This document shows, in pieces, positions 1-9,599 of a stretch of DNA of 64,000 bases. Position 1 is the stretch's first letter; every line of letters starts with the position of its first letter. This stretch comes from Amphiura filiformis (lineage: Eukaryota > Echinodermata > Ophiuroidea > Amphilepidida > Amphiuridae): contig NC_092628.1 of NCBI RefSeq assembly GCF_039555335.1, positions 102,260,647-102,324,646 on the forward strand. Direction: 5' to 3'. The translations under genes and the position numbers were made by a program. Below the pieces are notes generated by a model, which did no database searches, had not been told where the DNA came from, and was given only the letters and a program-made list of their open reading frames with translations.

Positions 1-515
1 TCAAGTAGATTCTGCTGTCCCAATTGTATGCTGTGTAAATACATGCAAATGTCAATATTGTGACGGCTTGTTGAGTTTCTAAAATTGATAACTAAGAGAT
101 ACACTAATAAACATTTTAAAAATAGTTTATAACTTTAAGGTTCAAACATTGAGTTTGCATGATTGCAACTTGATTAGCATGGGAATAGCATTTCCTGTTT
201 TTAAGTGCTTTTTTGTACATCAAATATGTAACAAGACAGAATATTTGTTATAGTGATAGTGTCAAACAGGATGAGTGTTAAATTGCATAGATGCTTGTCT
301 TATTAAAGTAGGATAATGGGGTTACGCATATCCTGCACAACAATATTTAGACACAATCGCTCGCTGCAAGAGATAGCTGAATATAATATAATACAGTGCG
401 GAACCAGGAAGTTTTTTGCGGGGGGGGGCAGAGTGAATTGCAGGGGGGGCAAAACGTCATGTTGGTGTTTTTGCCTCAAAAGTGGGGTTGGGTGGCAAGA
501 TAAATATGGGGGGGG
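1..515. other. AT-rich stretch, no gene seen
   Basis: No coding signal is visible. G-runs near 419-428 and 443-450 resemble the G-rich ends of decayed hAT-like elements seen elsewhere in the window, but no terminal repeats could be paired. Confidence 0.4.
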
Positions 516-1265
516 ATTAGAAAATACTATTGTAACATGGTGCTTACATCAACGTCAAGGGAGCAGACGTAGCTTTCAAATACCGTCCGTGTCATTCATT
601 TTGGTTTCGGCAATCCAGAGATCTGCTTCACTAAACACAAATGTATGCCAACCCTTTTGTACCACATTTTAGAATATTGAATGGAATGTTATATCCAAGT
701 AATATACAGTACAGTTAATAAAAGAACATTCATTTGTATCATTATGTAACAATTTCTCAGTAAAATTTCAAACGTATACGATATGCAATATTTCGTTGAC
801 AGAATGTGCAATATTTCTTTGTCTTTTTACATGTCTTGAGTGACAAAGAGAACAGTATTTACCATGATAAAATCATTGACAAGTACATGTATTTAATTGT
901 ACAGCAGAATGTGAAATATTTATTTATCCTTGTTTGAAATTTGTTTCAAGTGGAAAACATAATTATTATACCTGTATCATGATAAAACAGTAAAAAGTGT
1001 TTTGTATTGTTGTGTAATCGATGCATTCGTTTGATAAACTTGATGCTATCATTGATTTACAAATTTACAATGTACAGCTCTCTTCTCTTGTAAAAGTGAC
1101 ACAATTGTAATTTTACCCTTTCGTTGTTAACTAAACATATCTCGAGATTAAAATAAGCAAATTGAACAGAACAAACGAATTTGAGAACTAAGACTGCGCC
1201 CTTGACGTTGATGTAAGTATCACTTCACAATAATATTTTGCCAAAGAGGTCGCTTTTCAATTGCA
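516..1265. mobile_element. Nonautonomous TIR DNA element, family A copy 1
   Basis: The left end (TACTATTGTAACATGGTGCT followed by TACATCAACGTCAAGGG) is the inverted complement of the right end near 1195-1250. A second copy of the same 650-750 bp sequence lies at 18090-18751, sharing for example GATCTGCTTCACTAAACACA. In this copy the outermost ~25 bases of the left terminal repeat are missing and replaced by a G-run. No transposase frame is present. The superfamily is not assigned because no target-site duplication could be read. Confidence 0.65.
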
Positions 1266-1381
1266 TAATTTTTTTTGAGACAGGCTGTATATTACTAGAT
1301 GCAAGAAGTGGTCATAGACCACAAACCTAGCTGGGACGTGTTGGTGTTTTGTAGTTTATGACCTTTGACCTGACCCAACAC

Positions 1382-1735
1382 TGAGGTTTGTTGTCACCGA
1401 GTTTGAGCCCCGTACTCTTTACAGCCTATGTCCAAAAATGCAGTTCTAATATTTATCCCCAGATGGCCTTTGACTTGACGACTGCTAAATGTTCCGAAAT
1501 GTTCCCCCGGGTATGAGATTTGTTGTCATTGAGTTTGAGCATCGTACCCCTTACAGATGTCCAGATAATACAATTCTAAGATTTGACCCCAGATCTGCTT
1601 TGACCTGACCCCTGCAAAATGTTTCAAACTCTTTCCATCGTCATGAGGTTTGTTGCCTCCGAGTTTGAGCCCCGTTCCCCTTACAAATGTCCAGATAATG
1701 CAATTCGAAGATTTGACACCAGATAAATACAGTAA
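1382..1735. repeat. Three-copy tandem repeat, period about 131 bp
   Basis: GTTTGAGCC/GC motifs recur at 1401, 1533 and 1663. Each is followed by a similar CCGTxCyCyTTACAG block and a TTTGACCTGACC-like block. The units are diverged. The 15-mer GAGTTTGAGCCCCGT is shared with the satellite array at 50.3-50.8 kb. A perfect TGACCT-T-TGACCT pair (DR1 spacing) sits just upstream at 1359-1371. Confidence 0.6.
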
Positions 1736-1740
1736 GCCAA

Positions 1741-2545
1741 ATAATTAAGGTACCAGTTATGTTTACCTCCTGTATATCCTGAACAAAGACAGAATATGTC
1801 ATAATTGGAACCAACAGGCAATAGCTGCAGCTCAAATTTAAGACCTCATTCGTTGAAATCGTTCAAGAAATAAAGACACGATAATGCAAAACCCAAGGGA
1901 GATGCCAATTTAAAAGTTGCAGTTTACTCCATTGCATGCCCTATTGATTTGTCAAAGCGTTCGCGAACAAGAGAAATATAGCGCCATTGATTAGCACGTT
2001 AAAACTAGCGTCGTGCTTTCATTGATTAGAACACAAAAGTGCAACTTTTGATTTCGTTTCTTCATTAGGTTTTAGATCACCGTTTCTTTAATTCTCAACC
2101 AATTTCAACAAATAATGTCTTAATTCAGAGCTAAAGAGTACAAGCATTGGCTGCTAGTGCTTACAATGATTTTAGCATAAGGGATTGCATTATGGGATGT
2201 TATATAATACTATACCAACAGACAGTTACCCACTAGAACATAGAAGTAAGTCCTGCATTTGTATTCAAAATAGCTGCCAAGGACGGACGCTGGACACATA
2301 AATCACATATCTAGCCTTATTGGGCGAGAAGCATACGCGCTTTCGTTCCTGTTTTAGTTTCACTTTTGACATTTTCTCTTCTCTAGTGTTTAATCATTAG
2401 CGGAAGTTGCAACGATATTATTATTGACAGAGCAGCTGTAATATATGCATAGTACCAGTTGCCAGTTTGTTGTCCACATTTACTCCCATAGTCCCATAAT
2501 TTATTTGCCTGCTCGCTGCATAATTCGTAAGCTAGATTACAGACA
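1741..2545. other. No feature recognised
   Basis: AT-rich sequence with only short spurious frames. The word TTTAAGACCTCATTCG at 1839-1854 is also found at the left end of the MITE at 55.4 kb, so a decayed relative may be present. Confidence 0.3.
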
Positions 2546-2670
2546 TAATTTGGGGGAGGGCATCGGGTCTGATTGGGGTGGGGGCACAAGCCGTTTTTCG
2601 GCAATATCTAAATTTTGCAATCGATGGGGGGGGGGGGGTGCTCCCATACCCCTATGACGCTACGCCACTG
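2546..2670. mobile_element. hAT-like element end (remnant)
   Basis: A G-rich tract ends in GACGCTACGCCACTG, the complement of CAGTGGCGTAGCGTC, which is the type of terminus found on the TSD-defined hAT-like elements at 23289-23710 and 28362-28601. The opposite terminus was not found, so this is treated as a truncated end. Confidence 0.4.
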
Positions 2671-2710
2671 GGGGTATTTGATATTGTTGCCCCCATCCCA
2701 CAATGTGGAG

Positions 2711-4144
2711 GGGACATTTAAATGTCGGGTTATATAAAGGGTATAAAAACATTTTAATAACATTCCAAAAACATTTGTGAAAACTTGGTACAAATCATTC
2801 TAAACATAATGTTATTTTGGGGTTGAAAAAATATTTTGCAAAAATTGTTTGCCCGAAATATTTACAATAACGTTTTTAAAAATTTTTCACGACCTTTATA
2901 TAACCCAACATTTAAACGTTATTAAAACGTTCTGTAAAAAACATTTTAAGAACATTTCTGTGTTTGCTGGGTGCAAATATTTTAACATAATGTTATTTAA
3001 GTGTTGACAAAATATTAGGTCAAAAATGTTTGCAAAAATAGTTTACAATGACATTTCGAAAACATTTAAAAAATATTGTTGTAGTGTGTTTTCATACAAA
3101 ACGTTTTAAAACGATTTCATGACCTTTATATCGTTATGAATACGGCAGAGTGACGAATCCGTAAAATCGCTGTTCTGAGTAAACGGCGTTTGAAAATATT
3201 GGTACCATTCCATCGGCCGTTCTAAAATATGAGAACATTCGTGAGCACTCATTTGAAATGTATATTATAGAAGTGAATGTACCCTAATTATTTGTAATAT
3301 TCGCAAGTTCTGAAGCAATCGATATTTCCCTCAAAACAGGTATTTACAGCTATTCGGCTTTATGCTAAATCCAAAAAGTGTCAACCGCTGCGCAAAGAGT
3401 TGTATACGGGGACGAATCCGCATTCAACTACGTGTAAACTATAGCACTCATCCTTGATTTGGGGATTTTATGTTAAAATTGCTGGTTGTCCTAAGGCCAT
3501 AGCTCCTAAACTTGGTATATAAGTTATAATTAGTCATCCCCGTAATATTTAGTGAAAACTCCAGTTGAAATCAATAATTTTAGAGTAGATATAACAATAT
3601 TGGCCTATATTTTGTGTATAATTTTCTGTGATTTCCCAATTTTGCGACGGCGCTCTGACATAATTACGCCATAGCGATATCATGTGGGGAATGTTTGTAC
3701 TTATTTTGCTATCACTGGATAGAAGATACCTATAGCTACCCATTGGTATCAAAAATAACAGTATATGACATGTAATATAAAAAATTCTGAGTTTCCAGCT
3801 ATACTATACAATTTATCAGCCTGTTTTGTACAGCTAAGTATGCGATTCGTCTTTTGGTCAAATTCATTAATCGCACTTAGGCGCGATTCGTCCAAATCAC
3901 AATTTCAATATCTACGTCGGGAAGTAAGATTTATCATTAATTTTTGGTGGAAATGAAAGATCGCCTGATACATAATCACAAGCATACAGTAACTCATTTT
4001 GCTCAAAATGCTCGATTCGTCACTCTGCCGAATTCATAACGATATAACCCGACATTTTAATGTTATTAAAGCGTTTTTACCTAAACCAAAACCCAAAATA
4101 TAACTTATTTCATACGTTTTTAAAACGTTTTTGTGTTTGCTGGG
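2711..4144. mobile_element. AACGTTTT-rich TIR element, copy 1 (interrupted)
   Basis: The sequence is colinear with 42600-43107: blocks such as ACATTTAAATGTCGGGTTA, repeated AAAACGTTTT/AACATTTTAA motifs, and the shared right terminus TTTTGTGTTTGCTGGG ending at 4144. The left end is truncated near 2711. The copy is split by the TA-flanked element 3131-4042. Removing that insert with one TA restores the continuity seen in the 42-43 kb copy. No coding frame was seen; the superfamily is unknown to me. Confidence 0.7.
3131..4042. mobile_element. Tc1/mariner-like nonautonomous element (912 bp) with TA TSD
   Basis: The ends are about 28 bp inverted repeats (TCGTTATGAATACGGCAGAG at 3131, complement ending at 4042, one mismatch). 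They are flanked by TA at 3129-3130 and 4043-4044. The uninterrupted site in the sister host element near 43 kb reads CCTTTATATAACC, so exactly one TA was duplicated. That TSD is typical of the Tc1/mariner (IS630) superfamily. No transposase frame is present. The octamer GACGAATC occurs at 3152 and 3411 and its complement at 3844, 3885 and 4014, a symmetrical layout suggesting subterminal transposase-binding sites (inference). Confidence 0.8.
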
Positions 4145-4672
4145 TTGCTAATGATTTGGGCAAATTCTTTGTTGGTAAGGTGGAAAAGATCCGTAATAAG
4201 GTTGATAATATATAATTATGATATCTAACATTTCCAGCATTTAAGAATGTGTCAAGTGAAGAACTTCTAAATGTCATTAACAAGTGTCCCAGTAAGTCAC
4301 GTGCCCTTGATCCTATGCCCACTTGGCTGGTAAAGCAGCATGTTGATGTCCTACTTTTTTTTCAAGTTCAATAGCATAAACACAATATAACAAAACAAAG
4401 TGAGCAATAAAAACAGTCCCATATTGTGTAGAATTTTTAATACTTCTTTGACTTCTGGTGTGTTCCCTGATGATCTGAAAGCATCCATTATTACCACCCC
4501 TGTTCTAAAAAAAGCACATTTAAACAATGACCTCAAGCATTACCGTCCAGTTTCAAACCTGCAATATTTACATCCAATCCAAGGTTCTCGTGACTCATCA
4601 CACTGATACCAAAAACCTTTCTGTGCCTATGCAGTTGCCTACAGAGGGTAGCACAGTACTGAAACGACCTTA

Positions 4673-4944
4673 GGGACGCACCATTTGATACTCAGGGGGG
4701 TAGAAAGTTGGGGTCGGGGGAAGAAATTTTCGGCGGCGAAGTTGTTTTTTTTCGCCGCCGAAGGCGGCAAGATTTAAAAAAAAAATTTCATGCATTATAC
4801 ACAGTTAGGTGGGGAAAGTTTTTTTTTTTTTTTTTTTTTTAGTGTTGGTGGGGAAAGTTTTTTTTTTTTGCTCATGTAGTGGGTGAAGTTTTTTGTTGTT
4901 GAAAAACTTCCTACCCCCACCCTGAGAATCTAATGGTGCGTCCC
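4673..4944. mobile_element. PIF/Harbinger-like MITE (272 bp), TTA TSD
   Basis: Terminal inverted repeats begin GGGACGCACCATTTGATACT on the left and, on the complement of the right end, GGGACGCACCATTAGATTCT. TTA flanks both sides (4670-4672, 4945-4947). Removing the insert plus one TTA restores the LINE reading TETTLVSVQKDIL. A 3 bp TTA duplication is characteristic of PIF/Harbinger. The interior has long T-runs and no coding frame. Confidence 0.75.
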
Positions 4945-5309
4945 TTAGTCTCTGTCCAAAAGGACATCTTGCGTGGATTGGATGACCAAAAGTTGTCTTG
5001 TTGTTGATGTTAGATCTCTTAGCAGCATTTGACACGGTGGACCACACAATTTTAATGCATAGGCTCAGAGATGACTTTTAGAGGTTCCGCCTATGACTGG
5101 TATAGCTCATATCTTGATAATAGATCATTTAGACTATTGGTATCAGGTACAGTACTTATTCTAAAGATATACATTTGGAGTATGGCCTCCCTTCAAGGAT
5201 CTGTAACCGGACCTTTGGGCTTTATGCATTATATATACTTATGTTGTTGGGAAAATCTTACGTCAACATAATGTGAAATGCCATATATATGCTGAACATA
5301 CCAAGATAT

Positions 5310-5540
5310 TAGTAGGTTTTTTTAGCGGGTTCGCCGTCGGACAAGTTTAGAACTGTCAAGCTTTCGTCAGGAGTAGATCTGACTTCTTCAGGACAAAGTA
5401 CCTAAGAATGAGACATGTAGACCGCCCCTTGTCTACTGATGACTCTGAAAAGAGCCGTTTGCTGAAGACTGCCCCTTGTCAACAGAAACTAGCAGATCTC
5501 GCCTATCTGCTGATTTTGTAAGTTTTGGTGGCTCCAAGAT
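5310..5540 (-). mobile_element. Short retroelement tail inserted in the LINE, 12 bp TSD
   Basis: ATACCAAGATAT occurs immediately on both sides (5298-5309 and 5541-5552). The left edge contains a T-run (AGTAGGTTTTTTT), so on the - strand the insert ends in A7 followed by CCTACT. The interior includes CTTTCGTCAGGAGTAGATCT, the kind of structured leader or tail seen in Penelope-like or short LINE copies. No coding region is present. Retrotransposition is supported by the 12 bp duplication; the family is uncertain. Confidence 0.6.
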
Positions 5541-5737
5541 ATACCAAGATATATTTGGCGGTAGATCCTACAATTCCTGGTGATATTGTGTGTGCATTAT
5601 GGAAGCTCTCTAGATGTGTTGCAGACATACAGACTTGGATGATTGAAAACAAGCTCAAACTAAATCAAGAGAAGACTGAATTTGTTCTGGCAGCATCACC
5701 CCATAATTTTAAAAAAACATTGCCAATGCTAGCCTTA

Positions 5738-6156
5738 AGCTGAATTTATACTCGATCGCCGAGCGATGCGATTAATCGCTTTTGAAAAAGCGATTTGGAT
5801 AGCGATTGCAGACGACAATTAAAATATTCTAAATGCCACAAAATACATTTTTAAAACATCGGTTGCTGTCAATAATTATTGCTTTGAATTAATTCATCAC
5901 CAAAAGTTAAAAATCGAGAAAGGTAAATTAATTAGCAAAATAATAGATCCAGTTGGTTGTATTTGATTGGTTGACGCATTCACGTGTCAAGCGATATCGC
6001 TGGGGAGTTCAGATTTCTTCAACTTGCAAAAGCGACATCGTTTTTGCCTCAGCGATTTGAATCGATTGATCGGCTTGACGCTCTGGAAATGTAAGTAAAC
6101 ATTGAGCATGCGTGAAAATCGCTTTTCTGCCAAAGCGATTGAGTATAAATTCAGCT
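5738..6156. mobile_element. PIF/Harbinger-like MITE (419 bp), TTA TSD
   Basis: The left end AGCTGAATTTATACTCGATC is an inverted match to the right end (complement AGCTGAATTTATACTCAATC). TTA flanks both sides (5735-5737 and 6157-6159). Multiple AAGCGATT/AATCGCTT words lie near both ends. The insert interrupts the LINE between its RT and C-terminal blocks. It is nonautonomous, and short frames on either strand are by-products of the inverted ends. Confidence 0.75.
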
Positions 6157-6529
6157 TTATTCTTGATGGTGTGGAGATTTTCCCATTCACTTCTGTTCGT
6201 AACCTTGGGGTTGTTTTTAATCGTCAAATGTGTATGTTCACATCACCCAACTTTGTAAATCAGTCAATGGGCTCATTAGAAACATCAACAGAATTCGTCC
6301 ATATTTGGATTTCAATACTTTCATTCTCTCACGTCTTGATGACTGTAACAGTTTGCTTGGAATAACACAACAAGATCTCTCCAAACTACAGATATTACAG
6401 AACAAATGTGCCAAGCTGATATATCGTAAGCCCAAGTCTGATCATGTGAGCCCACTCTTTAAAAGAGATCTTCATTGGCTACCAGTTCATGAGAGAATCA
6501 GGTTCAAGACCATCAGACTTAAATCTAGA

Positions 6530-8560
6530 GAAAAATGGAGGAACTTGAACACCAGCCTTAACAGCTCTTATAAATCCGATGAGCTTGCTACCCCCAATAA
6601 GCAGATGGAAGACCTGAAGTTGCCGACGAGATAGAGAATTACACCACCGCCTGGAAAATCATACACTCGATTTCTGGGAAGAACTCAAGGAAAGGGGTGA
6701 AAGTCAAACTGCTTGAACTGCTTGAGGAATGGAAGGAATAATTTGGCTCACTCCTTAACAACGACAGTGGCACAGCAGCTTCAGAACGAAGGTCTTCTTA
6801 ATATCACTGAGCCCCAACTCGTGAAGAACTAGTCGACGCAATAGCAGCCATGAAGACCAACAATCGGGCCAACAATGCAGCGGCATTGGACTGCGCTATA
6901 ACTGCTGAAGCACTTCAGGGAGGAGAGGATAGCATGATGGATATGATTCTAGAATTCTGTATGGAAGTATTCTCAACGCTGACATGGCCATGGGTCACAA
7001 ATCTCATGACCGTGGTATTTCGCTTATGTCCATTGCCGCAAAGGTATACAACAAGATCCTTCTGAACAGGATCCGACCTCACTTTGATCATTTACTGAGA
7101 AGCAACAAGGCTTGCTTTAGATCAGGACGCAGCTGTGCTCAGCAAATACACATTTTGAGGAGGATCATGGAAGGCTGCAAGGAGTACCAACCTCCCTTGA
7201 CAGTCACTTTTGTGGACTTCAAAAAAGCCTTCGACTCAATCAACAGGTCCGTCATGTTTTCAGTGCTGCGGCATTATGGAATACCAAAGGTTGTGGTCAA
7301 TGCCATCTAGGTGCTCTGCAAGGACTCCAGTAGTGCCGTTATGGTAGATGGAAGTATCTCAGAGCCTTTCCAAGTAACAACTGGAATGCTTCAGGGTTGT
7401 TTTTTTGACGAGTTGTCAGGCATAAGCCTTTATTATACATACATGGACTAAGTATATAGAGCACGTAGTGCGATGGACTTGAAACTCCGTTCGTCGACGT
7501 GAGGCCAGGCGATCGTCACGCTTGCAACATGTGGACGTAGATGGCAGCAGCATTTTTTCTTTAATTAGCATATTCGTGACGTCATGTTAAAGTAAGTCTC
7601 CACAGCACTACGCATATTTTTTTACGTAGCTTTTAGTACTATCGTGGTGGCAGCAGCATTTTTCTTTACTTTTCCAAAATGGCCCCGCCCGGGAGACGCT
7701 ATTGGACGCCATGTTAGTGCAGGGTAATACACAGGGAAAGCCGACGCTGTCGCCACCTTTTTGTATTGCGCTAGCATATGAGTTGCAACGGCCTGATACA
7801 TATTACGAAAACCCCATATTATACATATTTTAAATCATTAAATCAAACATTTTCAGAACACAAAGACTATTGCATTACACTACATAATTATACAAGTATA
7901 CGAAATTAAGTTGAACAGTTTGGTACATTGCGAAGTTTGAGTTCATTATCAAACAAAAAAAGAGAAGATTGGTACCATATCTATATTTGCTAGCACAAGG
8001 CTTGGCAATCACAATTACGTAGTTGACAAACAAGTCGTCTTTACTGTGTGAACCATGTTCACCAAACATGACATTTTTAACATTGAGAGAGATGTTATGC
8101 TAGTTATTCAAAGATATCACTGTTTTGACTCTATTCCAAATGGGATTGATTTTTTTTTTGCAATAGTAGAAGATATGATCAACATGATCAATAACATTAC
8201 AGGTTTCACACTTTGTCAATGGAGTGCTCCAGGATGATGTGTTGGCACCATGCCTGTTTTCTACCTTCTAAAAAATCAACTTCTGGAATTGACGCTGGAA
8301 TTGTTACCTACCTACGTCGGTCAAGCAAGTATCCTGCTAGGATGCTGAATGACCTGGATTTTGCTGATGACATTGCCCTGTTGGAATCTTCAATAGCCGG
8401 GCCCAGCCACAGATTACTAGTACTGCAACTGCAGCAGTAGATCTAGACCTTGTCATCAGCGCACCTATATAAGACAGAATATATGACTGCAAACTGCAAC
8501 GCCCAATCAGCACCATATCAATCGGAGTAAAAGAGCGAGACCACATCATGTGAGAAAAAT
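6530..8560 (+). mobile_element. RTE-like LINE pol pseudogene, interrupted
   Basis: Readable blocks in order: a linker (WKIIHSISGKNSRKGVK near 6650), AIAAMKTNNRANN (6838), then a long RT segment at 6984-7310 with SIAAKVYNKILLNRIRP, RSGRSCAQQIHILRRIMEG and motif A FVDFKKAFDSINR. VTTGMLQG follows at 7375, and after the insertion GVLQDDVLAPCLF resumes at 8222. NDLDFADDIALLESS (motif C, FADD) is at 8350. Frameshifts and stops are frequent. The same family recurs on the - strand at 62.9-64.0 kb. Confidence 0.75.
7396..8219 (-). mobile_element. Antisense 5'-truncated LINE (Tx1/L1-like C-terminus) inside the RTE pol
   Basis: On the - strand the right part reads TKCETCNVIDHVDHIFYYC, a C-x2-C...H...C arrangement like the zf-RVT domain at the C-terminus of L1/Tx1-type pol. 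It is followed after frame breaks by a hydrophobic C-terminal segment (DLFVNYVIVIAKPCASKYR) at 7875-8069. The left edge is a T-run, consistent with an antisense poly(A) tail. The host RTE sequence is duplicated at the borders with two mismatches: TGGAATGCTTCAGG at 7382-7395 and TGGAGTGCTCCAGG at 8220-8233. Confidence 0.6.
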
Positions 8561-8689
8561 TCCTCCTCGTCTTCGATTAATACTCCTGAAAGGTCATCGG
8601 CTAAGTCTTTAGAGTTCTTAAAGCTTCTTAACATGATGCTGAGTCAGGCCTACAAGCGGACCAAGGACGGTGCCTATAACTCCCTAGAC

Positions 8690-9496
8690 GTTGTGTAATT
8701 GATGGAGCCGGTGTAATCCGCAATTGGTCTTAGTGGCATGCCCTCCTTGTGAATCTTCTGATTATGCGAGGTGTATTTTCCGCAGCTGGGTATAAACGCC
8801 AGTACTCCCAGTTTTTAGGTTAGCCAATTTAGCGACAAGTTTTCTTTTGTACCGAGCTGTAGGTTCCGATTCAGTTTTTCATATGGCTTTTCATCGCTAA
8901 GCATGGTGGTAATAACTTTCTCCTCACACTGATCTGTATCCATCACTACTGTCGCTCGACCCTTGTCAGCTGGAAGGATCATGATGGAACTTTCCCTTTT
9001 CAAGCTTTCTGTTCATCTTTGTCGGGATTCGGCTTGATTAAAAAGGCAATTTGGATCGGGCGAAACATTACCGAATATTTTCGACCAGGTTCTGGCGCCG
9101 CCAACTGCAGCAACTTCAGGAAAGAAGAAAAAGCAAATACGAGTGGATATTCATACGTAGTGGTAGATAAAACGAATAAAGAGTTTAACTTCGACACTAC
9201 ACTATTTTTCGCTCGACTGGAACGTTTTCACTAGTTCGACTAGCGTCTTCAGCAGATGGTGATGCTGTGATGATATCTTGTCTACAGTCGGGATATTCCT
9301 CACTGATGACGTCATGTAATCATCGTGACCAATCGTGACCAAGGACTGAATCGCGACCAAGGACTAGAAATAGATACTATTTGGGATAACCTGCAGATGA
9401 CCAGGGATGGGCGGCACTACATAGTAACATCCTATGACGTCATACTGTTAATCACATGACGTCATCGGTGAGGAATATCCCGATTGTAGACAAGAA
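8690..9496 (-). mobile_element. Penelope-like element, N-terminal RT fragment plus hairpin leader
   Basis: The - strand reads IMILPADKGRATVVMDTDQ at about 8980-8930, then DEKPYEKL, and in another frame KIHKEGMPLRPI near 8740; these are hallmark N-terminal blocks of Penelope RT. The RT core and GIY-YIG are absent, so the copy is broken near 8690. Upstream of the coding part, 9277-9317 and 9455-9496 form an inverted repeat around TGACGTCA-containing arms (CTTGTCTACAGTCGGGATAT and its near-complement), resembling a structured PLE leader. Confidence 0.65.
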
Positions 9497-9599
9497 ATCT
9501 TGTGAATAAAATATATCAAAATAACTCAGGGATTACCTGTATGAATTTTATATGCTTTTAATATATTTTATCCCAGATACAGTAAATATATCGCGCAGG

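Larger units (their letters stand above)
4145..6530 (+). mobile_element. CR1/L2-type LINE pol pseudogene with three insertions
   Basis: Frames read, in order: a pre-RT block (LANDLGKFFVGKVEKIRN near 4150), SGVFPDDLKASIITTPVLKK at 4460, a degraded RT core (AAFDTVDHTILMHRL near 5020, LQGSVTGPLGF at 5190), IPGDIVCALWKLSRCVADIQ at 5570, SVRNLGVVFN at 6190, and the C-terminal LINE signature LSRLDDCNSLL ... RDLHWLPVHERIRFKTI to about 6525. Stops and frameshifts show it is dead. Insertions at 4673-4944, 5310-5540 and 5738-6156 each carry readable target-site duplications. It abuts the DNA element on its left and an RTE-like remnant on its right. Confidence 0.8.
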
